64,000 bases of DNA from Variovorax sp. V93. Its GTDB lineage: Bacteria > Pseudomonadota > Gammaproteobacteria > Burkholderiales > Burkholderiaceae_C. Under the pieces are notes generated by a model. The model made no database searches and was not told where the DNA came from. It saw only the letters and a list, made by a program, of their open reading frames with translations. Both the position numbers and the translations under genes were made by a program. Position 1 is the first letter of the stretch. The number at the start of each line of letters is the position of its first letter. Shown here in pieces: positions 25,029-33,217 of this stretch. The DNA lies in the NCBI RefSeq assembly GCF_041154485.1, contig NZ_AP028669.1:5249001-5313000 (forward strand), given 5' to 3'.

Positions 25029-25922
25029 TCAGGCAATGGCGGGCAGGAAGCGCAGCAGCGCGGCCGCCACCGCCGCGGGCGCTTCGCGCTGCGGGAAGTG
25101 GCCGACGCCGTCGAGCAGTTCGCGGCGGTAGGGGCCGCTGAAGAATCGCTCCTTGCCTGCCGAAGTATCGGGATGATTGCAGCTGTCGGCCGCGCCATGC
25201 AGCACGAGCGTGGGCACGGGCAGCACCGGCGCCGGATCGAGCGCGGCGTCGTCCGCCGCATAGCGCGGATCGCCGGACGCGTAGCCCCAGCGGTGGCGGT
25301 AGGAATGCAGCACCACCCGCGCCCAGTCGTCGCCTGCGAAGGCGGCGGCTGTGGCCTCGAATTCGGCTTTCTCGTACCAGCCCGCGGGCGCCCAGGTGTC
25401 CCACATCATCCGGGTGAAGGCGATGCGGTCGTCGTGCACCGTGCGTTCGCCGCGCGGCGTGGCCATGTACCAGTGATACCAGTAGTTGCGCGCCTGCTCG
25501 AGCGCCATCGGCTGGCCTGGCGCATTGGTGCCGTAGCCGACCGACATCAGCACCAGCGCGCGCGCCACCTCGGGCCTCAGCCCGCAGGCGTTGGCCACCG
25601 CGCGGGCGCCCCAGTCGTGGCCGACCAGCGCGGGCTTGTCGAGGCCGAGCGCGTCGATGAAATCGAGCAGATCCCGCCCGAGCGCGGAGAGCTGGCCGCT
25701 GCGCGGCGTGCCGTCATGCAGGAAGCGCGTGGGTGCGAAGCCGCGCAGGGCGGGCGCGAGCACGCGCCAGCCGGCCTCGGCCAGGCTCGGCGCCACGCCA
25801 TGCCAGCTGCGCGTGCTGTCGGGCCAGCCATGCATCAGCACCACGGTGGCGGTACCGCCGGGGTTCCACTCTTCGTAGCCGATGCGAAGCAGCGGCGTGT
25901 CGATGGTCTTGAGATCGCTCAC
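25029..25922 (-). CDS. Alpha/beta hydrolase (epoxide hydrolase-like) in the tetronate operon
   Basis: The 297-residue protein has the oxyanion-hole motif HGWPDSTRSW, an aspartate nucleophile in GHDWGAR, an acid in HGAADSCNHP and the catalytic His in GVGHFPQRE. An Asp nucleophile is usual for epoxide hydrolases and haloalkane dehalogenases. GTG 25922 overlaps the ltnD stop (GTGA), so it is translationally coupled to a pathway gene. A role in opening a lactone or other cyclic precursor of erythronate/threonate would fit the operon, but that is inference and the Asp nucleophile does not specially favour it. Confidence 0.85.
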   Translation of the reverse strand: MSDLKTIDTPLLRIGYEEWNPGGTATVVLMHGWPDSTRSWHGVAPSLAEAGWRVLAPALRGFAPTRFLHDGTPRSGQLSALGRDLLDFIDALGLDKPALVGHDWGARAVANACGLRPEVARALVLMSVGYGTNAPGQPMALEQARNYWYHWYMATPRGERTVHDDRIAFTRMMWDTWAPAGWYEKAEFEATAAAFAGDDWARVVLHSYRHRWGYASGDPRYAADDAALDPAPVLPVPTLVLHGAADSCNHPDTSAGKERFFSGPYRRELLDGVGHFPQREAPAAVAAALLRFLPAIA

Positions 25923-26845
25923 GAAGCTTTTCCGTTTGCGGCCGGCAGTTCGATGCCGGGAAAAATCTTGATGACCGCGCTGTCGTCCTCGCGCGCGAAG
26001 CCCGCGGTCGATGCCTGCATGAACATCTGGTGCGCGGTGGACGACAGCGGCAGCGGAAACTTGCTGGCGCGCGCCACGTCGAGCACCAGGCCCAGGTCCT
26101 TCACGAAGATATCGACGGCCGACAGCGGCGTGTAGTCGCCCGCCAGCACGTGTGCCATGCGGTTCTCGAACATCCAGCTGTTGCCCGCGCTGTGCGTGAT
26201 GACTTCGTACAGCGCGGCCGGGTCCACCCCTTCGCGCAGGCCCAGCGCCATGGCCTCGGCGGCCGCGGCAATGTGCACGCCGGCCAGCAGCTGGTTGATG
26301 ACCTTGACCTTGCTGCCCGCACCCGCGCGGTCGCCCAGACGATAGACCTTGGCCGCCATCGCGTCGAGCACGGCGCCGGCCTTTTCATAGGCCGCTGGCG
26401 TGCCGGCGGTCATCATCGTCATCTGGCCGCTCGCGGCCTTGGCGGCGCCGCCGGAGATCGGCGCGTCGAGGTACAGGATGCCTTCTGCGGCCAGGCGCGC
26501 CTCGAGCGCGACCGACCAGTTCGGGTCGACGGTGGAACACATCACGAACAGGCTGCCGGGCTTCATCGACGCCGCGCAGCCGGGCGTGGTGCCGTCGCCG
26601 AACAGCACCGACTCCGTCTGCGCCGCGTTGACCACCACGGATACCACGATGTCGCACTGCCCGCCGAGTGCGGCCAGCGTGTCGCAGGCCACGCCGCCGT
26701 CGCGCGCAAAGGCGTGAGCGACATCGAGGCGCACGTCGAACACATGCGGCTCGTAGCCCGCGCGGCGCAGCGACTGCGCCATGCCGCTGCCCATGGCGCC
26801 GAGGCCCACGACGCCGACGACGGGTGTGTTGGTGTTGGAAGTCAT
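25919..26845 (-). CDS. ltnD: L-threonate dehydrogenase (beta-hydroxyacid dehydrogenase family)
   Basis: A 308-residue protein. The N-terminal Rossmann motif is GLGAMGSGMAQSL. The substrate-binding segment DAPISGGAAKAASGQMT and the catalytic Lys in GAGSKVKVINQLL match the 6-phosphogluconate/3-hydroxyisobutyrate dehydrogenase-like family. LtnD (YgbJ) oxidises L-threonate to 2-oxo-tetronate. The co-transcribed otnI, otnC and otnK make this the best call. It begins 16 bases after the MFS gene and overlaps the hydrolase gene. Confidence 0.89.
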   Translation of the reverse strand: MTSNTNTPVVGVVGLGAMGSGMAQSLRRAGYEPHVFDVRLDVAHAFARDGGVACDTLAALGGQCDIVVSVVVNAAQTESVLFGDGTTPGCAASMKPGSLFVMCSTVDPNWSVALEARLAAEGILYLDAPISGGAAKAASGQMTMMTAGTPAAYEKAGAVLDAMAAKVYRLGDRAGAGSKVKVINQLLAGVHIAAAAEAMALGLREGVDPAALYEVITHSAGNSWMFENRMAHVLAGDYTPLSAVDIFVKDLGLVLDVARASKFPLPLSSTAHQMFMQASTAGFAREDDSAVIKIFPGIELPAANGKAS

Positions 26846-26861
26846 GTGAGGGTTCTTTCGA

Positions 26862-28184
26862 TCAGCGATTCACGAGTTGCTTGGGCGTGAGCCACACGCC
26901 AATGGCGCCGAGCACCAGTGCGCCGGCCAGCACATACATGCCGATCTGCGTGCTGCCGGTGAGGTCTTTCAGGTAGCCGATGAGGTAGGGGCTGACGAAG
27001 CCCGCCAGGTTGCCCACCGAGTTGATGGCCGCGATGCCGGCGGCCGCCGCCGTGCCCGAGAGGAAGGCCGTGGGCAGCGACCAGAACAGCGGCGCGCAGG
27101 TCAGTACGCCGGCCGCGGCGAGCGAAAGAAATGCAAGGGACACGACCGTATTCTGCGTGTACGACGCGGCCACCGTGAAGCCGATGGCGCCCATCAGCGC
27201 GGGCACGATCAGGTGCCAGCGGCGCTCCTGCCGGCGGTCGGCGCTGCGGCCGAAGAGGTTCATCGCGACGATCGCGCAGATGAACGGAATGGCGCTCAAA
27301 AGGCCGATGTGCAGGTTGCCCTTCACGCCCGTGGCCTTGACCAGCGTGGGCAGCCAGAAGGTCAGCGCGTACTGGCCCATCACGAAGGCGAAATAGATGA
27401 GCGCCATCCACCACACGCGCATGTCGCGGAACATGGCACCCACGGAGTGCGGCCCCTTGGCGCCATGCGCCTGGTCGCGCTCGACCTCGCGCTGCAGCAG
27501 GCTCTTCTCCTCGGGCGAGAGCCAGCGCGCATGCTGGATGCCGTTGTCCAGGTAGAGCAGCACCATCACCCCCACGAGCACGGCCGGAATGGCCTCGATG
27601 ATGAACATCCACTGCCAGCCGTGCATCGACGACACGCCGTGGAAGGCGTCCATGATCCAGCCCGACAGCGGGTTGCCGAAGATGCCCGCCACCGGGATGG
27701 CCGACATGAAGACCGCGATGATGCGCGCGCGCCGGTGCGCCGGATACCAGTGGGTCAGGTAGAGGATCACGCCGGGATAGAAACCCGCCTCCGCCACGCC
27801 GAGCAGGAAGCGCAGGATGTAGAAGCTGGTCGGCGTTTCCACGAACACGAAGCAGACCGACAGCACGCCCCAGGTGATCATGATCCGCGCAATCCAGATG
27901 CGCGCACCCACGCGGTTGAGCAGCAGGTTGCTCGGCACCTCGAACAAGAAGTAGCCGAGGAAGAAGATACCCGCGCCCAGGCCGAACACCGTTTCGCTGA
28001 AGCCCAGGTCCTGTCCCATCTGCAGCTTGGCAAAGCCCACGTTCACGCGGTCGAGGTACGCGACCACGTAGCACAGCATCAAAAAGGGAACCAGGCGCCA
28101 GAACACCTTGGCATAGGCGCGCTTTTCGAGCGCGGCGTCGGCGGACACGGGCAGAGCGCCAACCGGAAGGGTGGAGGAAGTCAT
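26862..28184 (-). CDS. MFS transporter, anion:cation symporter family (probable tetronate importer)
   Basis: The 440-residue protein has 12 predicted helices and the sequence style of the ACS family (tartrate, galactonate, phthalate importers): AYLDRVNVGFAKLQM after helix 1, LGVAEAGFYPGVILYLTHW in helix 4, and a long central loop. The start at 28184 gives MTSSTLPVG. It lies 16 bases before ltnD and after the GntR gene, so it is probably the uptake system for the acid sugar this operon degrades. Confidence 0.9.
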   Translation of the reverse strand: MTSSTLPVGALPVSADAALEKRAYAKVFWRLVPFLMLCYVVAYLDRVNVGFAKLQMGQDLGFSETVFGLGAGIFFLGYFLFEVPSNLLLNRVGARIWIARIMITWGVLSVCFVFVETPTSFYILRFLLGVAEAGFYPGVILYLTHWYPAHRRARIIAVFMSAIPVAGIFGNPLSGWIMDAFHGVSSMHGWQWMFIIEAIPAVLVGVMVLLYLDNGIQHARWLSPEEKSLLQREVERDQAHGAKGPHSVGAMFRDMRVWWMALIYFAFVMGQYALTFWLPTLVKATGVKGNLHIGLLSAIPFICAIVAMNLFGRSADRRQERRWHLIVPALMGAIGFTVAASYTQNTVVSLAFLSLAAAGVLTCAPLFWSLPTAFLSGTAAAAGIAAINSVGNLAGFVSPYLIGYLKDLTGSTQIGMYVLAGALVLGAIGVWLTPKQLVNR

Positions 28185-28250
28185 GAGAAGGGTTGTCCCG
28201 CTTTGGATGAGAAAGAGGCCTTGCCGTCGCTGGTTCGCGCGGCCGCCCCT

Positions 28251-28273
28251 ATTTGTCAGGTCATCATACAAAT
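28251..28273. promoter_or_regulatory. Candidate GntR operator between the regulator and transporter genes
   Basis: An exact inverted repeat ATTTGT / ACAAAT (28251-28256 and 28268-28273) lies in the A+T-richer part of the 170-base gap, 67 bases upstream of the MFS start. On the minus strand it begins TTTGTATGATGAC, close to the TNGTATNATAC style of many FadR-subfamily operators. It probably controls the transporter and pathway genes. No binding has been tested. Confidence 0.4.
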
Positions 28274-28354
28274 TTGATTTCGGAGCTTCGCCTCGGGTAA
28301 ACCCGAACATTCCCCCGTCCGCAGTGCCTTTTTGGTGACCTGGTGTGTCGCGGC

Positions 28355-29131
28355 TCAGCTGCCGACCGGCCAGCCTTCGACCAGCGGCCGCGCGAGCTGC
28401 GCGCCCTCCTGCTGCCAGAACGCGGGATCGGCCTGCTCGATGCGGCGGATCGCGTTGTCCATGTGGGACTTGGCCGCCTCGCGGGCCCGCAGCGGATCGC
28501 CGGCCTCGATGGCCTCGACGATGCGGGCGTGCTCCTGCGCCACCTCGCGCGCGAAATCGGCCCGGCGCGCCTCGTTGGCGCGCGTGACGCGCGTGGCGCC
28601 ATGCAGGAACTGCCGCAGGTATTGCAGCGTGCCGATCAGGAACGGGTTGCGTGCGGCCTCGGCGATGGCGCGGTGAAAGCGCACGTCTTCCTCGGCGCCG
28701 TTGCCGCCTGCGGCCACGGCCGCATGCAGCGCGCCGATGGCCTCCTGGATGCGCTGCACATCGTCGGGCGTGCGCCGTTCGGCCGCGAGCGCGGCCACCT
28801 CGGCTTCGAGCGCGCGGCGCAGCTCGACCATCTGGATCACCGCTTCGCGCGAAGCCACGTGAGGCATCTCGAAGCGCAGCGGCTCCACGCCCGCGGCACG
28901 CACGTACACACCGCTGCCCTGGCGCGAATCGAGCAGCCCCAGCGACTTGAGCCGCGACACCGCCTCGCGCACCACGGTGCGGCTCACGCCGAATTGCTCG
29001 GCCAGCGCGGCCTCGGTCGGCAGGCGGTCGCCTTCCGACAGGCGCCCGCTGCGCACTTCGGCGGCCAATGCGTCGGCCACCTGGTCGGCGAGGCGGGCAC
29101 CGGGAGCGATGGATTGGAAGCGGGCGGTCAT
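28355..29131 (-). CDS. FadR-subfamily GntR transcriptional regulator
   Basis: The 258-residue protein has an N-terminal winged HTH (about residues 10-72: LPTEAALAEQFGVSRTVVRE, then GSGVYV) and an all-helical FCD ligand domain with metal-binding His positions (DVRFHRAIA, later AKSHMDNA). ATG 29131 (MTARFQSIAPG) was chosen; longer starts add unrelated residues. It is oriented like the operon and lies 170 bases upstream of the transporter gene. FadR-type proteins commonly repress sugar-acid catabolic operons, so it probably senses an acid sugar or its oxo derivative. Confidence 0.92.
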   Translation of the reverse strand: MTARFQSIAPGARLADQVADALAAEVRSGRLSEGDRLPTEAALAEQFGVSRTVVREAVSRLKSLGLLDSRQGSGVYVRAAGVEPLRFEMPHVASREAVIQMVELRRALEAEVAALAAERRTPDDVQRIQEAIGALHAAVAAGGNGAEEDVRFHRAIAEAARNPFLIGTLQYLRQFLHGATRVTRANEARRADFAREVAQEHARIVEAIEAGDPLRAREAAKSHMDNAIRRIEQADPAFWQQEGAQLARPLVEGWPVGS

Positions 29132-29208
29132 GAGTCGCGAAAGGGATGGGGCCTGCGACTCTAACGCAGGCCTGCGCAAGCGGCACGCCCGCACATCCTG
29201 TGCCGCCA

Positions 29209-29314
29209 GGAATGCGAGTAGATGACGCATCTTCTGCCCGTGAAAGGCCGGTCCGCATGGTGTAACGCGCGTCCCGGGAATGCGAGTAGGCCAATACGAG
29301 CCTTCACTCGTATT
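29209..29314. promoter_or_regulatory. Cluster of GAATRCGAGTR motifs upstream of a small operon
   Basis: GGAATGCGAGTAG occurs twice as a direct repeat (29209-29221 and 29277-29289). A third, inverted variant is part of a perfect hairpin AATACGAG-CCTTCA-CTCGTATT at 29293-29314. The spacing and orientation look like a multi-site regulator target or a phase-variable promoter region. The whole 304-base stretch between GntR (ends 29131) and the next main gene (29436) otherwise contains only the short leader frame described next. Confidence 0.45.
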
Positions 29315-29361
29315 CTTTGGGCACACGAAATCGCTCAACGACCTGAACGGAGATCGAACGC

Positions 29362-29427
29362 ATGAAAACCCAACTCAAAGGCCACCTGAAGTGCCGTCCT
29401 CAATTCGGCGAGGCAGGCGTTGCCTGA
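29362..29427 (+). CDS. Possible 21-residue leader peptide
   Basis: ATG 29362 follows GGAG at a good distance and opens a 21-codon frame (MKTQLKGHLKCRPQFGEAGV, then Ala and stop) that ends at 29427, eight bases before the ATG of the membrane protein gene. That gene has no good ribosome site of its own apart from this overlap zone, so translational coupling is possible. The amino acid content shows no run typical of amino-acid attenuators. Support is limited to ribosome site and spacing. Confidence 0.35.
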   Translation: MKTQLKGHLKCRPQFGEAGVA

Positions 29428-29435
29428 GCACGCCG

Positions 29436-29897
29436 ATGCTGTACACGACTGCCCTGATGATCCACGCCGGCGCGACATTCGCGGCACTTCTGTCGTTCGT
29501 GGCCGGCGAACTGCTTCTTGCCATTGCCCGGAAAGGCCGATCGCAGCCCGCAAGGATGGCGCTGCGCGCCGGCCGGCTCGCACACTTGCTGCTCAACCTG
29601 GGCGTGCTCGCCGGAATCGCTCTGGTGTTCCTCGGCGGCTGGCCACTGTGGACACCATGGCTGCTGGCGGCATTCGCCGTCATTGCCGCTGCCATGGTGG
29701 TGCGAAGCGAATTCGTCGCCCCTTGGGAGTCGCGGGTCGAATCGGCGCTCGGTGGCAGGGCTTCGGATGAGCAGGTCGGGGCGTTTGCAAGCGAGGGGTC
29801 CGCCTTCGTGGGGCGTGTGAGCGTGATCGCCCTGTTCGGCGTTGTCGCAGCCTTGATGACGATGAAGCCGAGCTTCGCGCTCCTGGCCGGCGGTTGA
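29436..29897 (+). CDS. Small integral membrane protein of unknown function
   Basis: The 153-residue protein has four hydrophobic segments (about residues 4-28, 45-66, 70-88 and 128-150), linked by a basic loop (RKGRSQPARMALRAGRLAH) and a longer acidic/polar loop with WESRVESALGGRASDEQVG. I do not recognise the family with confidence; it resembles small four-helix membrane proteins of the DUF2269 kind. ATG 29436 was preferred because the longer frame begins in a region with a dyad and no membrane character. It ends 49 bases before the convergent E1 gene. Confidence 0.65.
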   Translation: MLYTTALMIHAGATFAALLSFVAGELLLAIARKGRSQPARMALRAGRLAHLLLNLGVLAGIALVFLGGWPLWTPWLLAAFAVIAAAMVVRSEFVAPWESRVESALGGRASDEQVGAFASEGSAFVGRVSVIALFGVVAALMTMKPSFALLAGG

Positions 29898-29946
29898 TCC
29901 AGGAACCGTGCGGGCCGCAGCCGCTAGCCCCGGGGCTCGCCGGAAC

Positions 29947-32625
29947 TCAACAGGCGGTGCCGAGCGCGTAGCGCGCAGCCCGCGCAATGCTCCCCGCATC
30001 CACCCCGAAGAACTGCCGCAGCGCCGCGCGCGTGTCGCTGCGCCCGAACCCGTCGGTGCCCAGCGTGAGGTAGCGGCGCCCCTCGGGCAGGAAGGCGCGC
30101 AGGCTCTCGGGCACGGCGCGCACGTAGTCGGTGGCGGCAATGATCGGGCCCTTGCCGGTGCCGAGCTGCTGCGCGATGAACGGCACGCCGGCTTCCTTCT
30201 TCTCGCCCGCGATCGCGCGCTGCTCGCAAGCCTGCCCGTCGCGCGCGAGCTCGCTCCAGCTCGTGACGCTGAACACCTCGGCCTCGATGCCTTCGTTGGC
30301 CAGCAACTGCGCGGCCTTCACGACCTCGGTGAGGATCGCGCCCGAGCCCATCAGCGTGACCTTCTTCTTCGCCTCGCCTGAAACCGGCGCATACACGCCG
30401 AAGCGATAGCAGCCGCGCAGGATGCCGGCCTCCGCGCCTTGCGGCACGTCGGGCTGCGCGTAGTTCTCGTTCATGAGCGTGACGTAATAGAACACGTCCT
30501 TTTGCTCGACCATCATTTCGCGGATGCCCGCATCGACGATCACCGCCATCTCGCCCGCGAAGGCCGGGTCGTAGGCCTTGCAGTTGGGAATGGTCGCGGC
30601 CACGAGGTGGCTGCTGCCGTCCTGGTGCTGCAGGCCTTCGCCGCCGAGCGTGGTGCGGCCCGAGGTGGCGCCGAGCAAAAAGCCGCGTGCACGCTGGTCG
30701 GCCGCGGCCCAGATGGCGTCGCCCACGCGCTGGAAGCCGAACATCGAATAGTAGATGTAGAAGGGCAGCATCGCCAGGCCGTGCACGCTGTAGCTGGTGG
30801 CCGCGGCGGTCCAGCTGGCAATGGCGCCGGCTTCGCTGATGCCCTCTTCGAGGATCTGGCCGTCGGTGGCTTCGCGGTAGCTCAGCACCGAGCCGATGTC
30901 TTCGGGCGCGTAGCGCTGGCCCACGCTCGAATAGATGCCGACCTGCTTGAACAGGTTGGCCATGCCGAAGGTGCGCGCCTCGTCGGCCACGATGGGCACG
31001 ATGCGCGGGCCGAGCGCAGCGTCCTTCATGAGGTTGCCCAGCATGCGCACGAAGGCCATGGTGGTGCTCATCTCCTTGCCGGCCGCTGCGGTGGCGAACT
31101 GCGCGTAGCTTGCGATGTCGGGCTTGGGCACGATGTCGCACGCTGTCTCGCGGCGCGGCATGGCGCCGCCGAGCGCGGCGCGGTGGCTGCGCAGGTACTG
31201 CATCTCGGCGCTGTCTTCGGGCGGGCGGTAGAAGTCCATCGCAATGGCCTGCGCATCGGTGAGCGGCAGGCTGAAGCGGTCGCGGAATTCGAGCAAATCG
31301 ACGTCGCCCATCTTCTTGTGCGAGTGCGTGGTCATCTTGCCCTGCGCGGCGCTGCCCATGCCGTAGCCCTTCTTGGTGTGGGCGAGGATCACGGTGGGCC
31401 GGCCCTTGTGCGCGGCCGCGGCGGCGTAGGCCGCATGGATCTTCACGAGGTCGTGGCCGCCGCGCTTCAGGCGGTCGATCTGCTCGTCGGTCATGCCTTC
31501 GGCCAGGCGCGCGAGCTCGGGGTTCTGGCCGAAGAAGTTGTCGCGGTTGAAGCGGCCGTCCTTGGCCGCGAAGGTCTGCATCTGGCCGTCGACGGTTTCG
31601 GCGAACACGCGCGCCAGCGCACCGCTCACGTCCTGCGCGAACAGGCCGTCCCAGTCGCTGCCCCAGATGAGCTTGATGACGTTCCAGCCCGCGCCGGCAA
31701 AGAGCTTTTCGAGCTCGTCGATGATGCGGCCGTTGCCGCGCACCGGGCCGTCCAGGCGCTGCAGGTTGCAGTTGACCACCCACACGAGGTTGTCGAGCTT
31801 CTCGCGCGCGGCCAGCGTCAGGGCGCTCATCGATTCGGGCTCGTCCATCTCGCCGTCGCCGAACACGCCCCACACTTTCCGGCCCTCGCAGTCGAGCAGA
31901 TGGCGGTGCGTGAGGTAGCGCATGAAGCGCGCGTGGTAGATCGAGCTGATCGGGCCGATGCCCATCGAGCCGGTCGGGAACTGCCAGAAGTCCGGCATCA
32001 GGTAGGGATGCGGGTAGCTGCTGAGGCCGCGCGCGCCGCTGCCTCGGGTGAAGGCGGGCGCGGTGAGTTCCTGGCGGTAGTGCTTGAGGTCTTCTTCGCC
32101 GAGGCGGCCTTCGAGGTAGGCGCGGGCATAGACGCCGGGCGCGCTGTGCGGCTGGAAGAAGACGAGGTCGCCGCGGTGCGCATCGTCGCCCGAGTCCTTG
32201 CGCGCATGGAAGAAGTGATTGAAGCCGGTCTCGAACAGGTCGGCCGCGCTCGCATAGCTCGCGATGTGGCCGCCGAGTTCGCCATACGCCTGGTTGGCCC
32301 TGGCCACCATCGCGAGGGCGTTCCACCGCATCAGCGAGGCCAGGCGCTCCTCGATGGCGAGGTCGCCGGGGAACGGCGGCTGGTCTTCCACCGCAATGGT
32401 GTTGACGTAGGGCGTGGCAAGCTCGGGCTGCCAGCCGATGCGCTGCTGCCGCGCGAGGCGGGCCAGTTCCACCAGCATCTGCCGGGCGCGCTGGGGGCCG
32501 TGGGCCTGGGCCAGCGCCAGGAAGGCGTCGCGCCATTCGGCGGTCTCGGCCGGATCGGGGTCGTGCGAGAGCGGCGTGTCGAGCAGCAGCGCACGCATCT
32601 GGTCGGTGGAAATCGGGGCGTTCAT
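29947..32625 (-). CDS. Homodimeric 2-oxoacid dehydrogenase E1 (AceE/MdeB-like)
   Basis: An 892-residue protein matching the alpha2-type pyruvate dehydrogenase E1. The ThDP motif runs from GDGEMDEPES to VNCNLQRLDGP. Other typical segments are the H-rich loop region TKKGYGMGSAAQGKMTTHSH and GGEGLQHQDGSSH, and FFGVDAGSIA near the C-terminus. There are no E2 or E3 genes in the window, so it is not part of the usual aceEF-lpd operon. It has a divergent Lrp regulator, the same layout as mdeB-mdeR of Pseudomonas putida, where the E1 acts on 2-oxobutyrate from methionine. It may therefore be a second, specialised E1. AceE proper cannot be excluded. Confidence 0.92.
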   Translation of the reverse strand: MNAPISTDQMRALLLDTPLSHDPDPAETAEWRDAFLALAQAHGPQRARQMLVELARLARQQRIGWQPELATPYVNTIAVEDQPPFPGDLAIEERLASLMRWNALAMVARANQAYGELGGHIASYASAADLFETGFNHFFHARKDSGDDAHRGDLVFFQPHSAPGVYARAYLEGRLGEEDLKHYRQELTAPAFTRGSGARGLSSYPHPYLMPDFWQFPTGSMGIGPISSIYHARFMRYLTHRHLLDCEGRKVWGVFGDGEMDEPESMSALTLAAREKLDNLVWVVNCNLQRLDGPVRGNGRIIDELEKLFAGAGWNVIKLIWGSDWDGLFAQDVSGALARVFAETVDGQMQTFAAKDGRFNRDNFFGQNPELARLAEGMTDEQIDRLKRGGHDLVKIHAAYAAAAAHKGRPTVILAHTKKGYGMGSAAQGKMTTHSHKKMGDVDLLEFRDRFSLPLTDAQAIAMDFYRPPEDSAEMQYLRSHRAALGGAMPRRETACDIVPKPDIASYAQFATAAAGKEMSTTMAFVRMLGNLMKDAALGPRIVPIVADEARTFGMANLFKQVGIYSSVGQRYAPEDIGSVLSYREATDGQILEEGISEAGAIASWTAAATSYSVHGLAMLPFYIYYSMFGFQRVGDAIWAAADQRARGFLLGATSGRTTLGGEGLQHQDGSSHLVAATIPNCKAYDPAFAGEMAVIVDAGIREMMVEQKDVFYYVTLMNENYAQPDVPQGAEAGILRGCYRFGVYAPVSGEAKKKVTLMGSGAILTEVVKAAQLLANEGIEAEVFSVTSWSELARDGQACEQRAIAGEKKEAGVPFIAQQLGTGKGPIIAATDYVRAVPESLRAFLPEGRRYLTLGTDGFGRSDTRAALRQFFGVDAGSIARAARYALGTAC

Positions 32626-32730
32626 GCCGGCACTTTAGGCCGCTAAGCGGCAAATTAGCTACCGGCGCACGCAATCCCATGCGGGCTTCGCAGCATAAAA
32701 TTCCGGCGATTCTTTATTTGTCGGCATTTC

Positions 32731-33195
32731 ATGCAACTCGATGCCATCGACCTGCGCATTCTCGACGAGCTGCAGCGCGACGGCGCGCTCTCGAACGTGG
32801 AGCTGGCGCGCCGCGTGCACCTCTCGCCCTCGCCCTGCCTCGCGCGCGTGAAGATGCTCGAGGCGAACGGCGTGATCGACCGTTACGTGGCGCTCGCAAG
32901 CGCCAAGGCGCTGGGCCTGGGGCTCAATGTGTTCATCTCGATCAGCCTCACGACGCAAAGCAAGCAGTCGCTCGCCGACTTCGAGCAGCGCATTGCCGAG
33001 CATGACGAGGTGATGGAGTGCTACCTGATGACGGGCGACAGCGACTACCTGATCCGCATCGCCGTGGCCGACATGGCGGCGCTGGAGAAATTCATCCTGG
33101 AACAGCTCACGCCGATTCCGGGCATCGAGAAGATCCGCTCGAGCTTTGCGCTCAAGCAGGTGCGCTACAAGACGGCGCTGCCGCTGCCCCGGTAG
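32731..33195 (+). CDS. Lrp/AsnC family regulator divergent from the E1 gene
   Basis: The 154-residue protein has an HTH at about residues 4-60 (DAIDLRILDELQRDG, NVELARRVHLSPSPC) and an effector domain after it (GLNVFISISLTTQS, later MTGDSDYLIRIAVADM). The latter contains the usual GDSDYLIR effector-site motif. The start lies 105 bases from the E1 start. A/T-rich sequence (ATTCTTTATTTG) lies just upstream. It probably controls the E1 gene in response to an amino acid; the comparison with MdeR is by arrangement only. Confidence 0.93.
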   Translation: MQLDAIDLRILDELQRDGALSNVELARRVHLSPSPCLARVKMLEANGVIDRYVALASAKALGLGLNVFISISLTTQSKQSLADFEQRIAEHDEVMECYLMTGDSDYLIRIAVADMAALEKFILEQLTPIPGIEKIRSSFALKQVRYKTALPLPR

Positions 33196-33217
33196 GAGGC
33201 AGCGGCAGCGCAACCGG

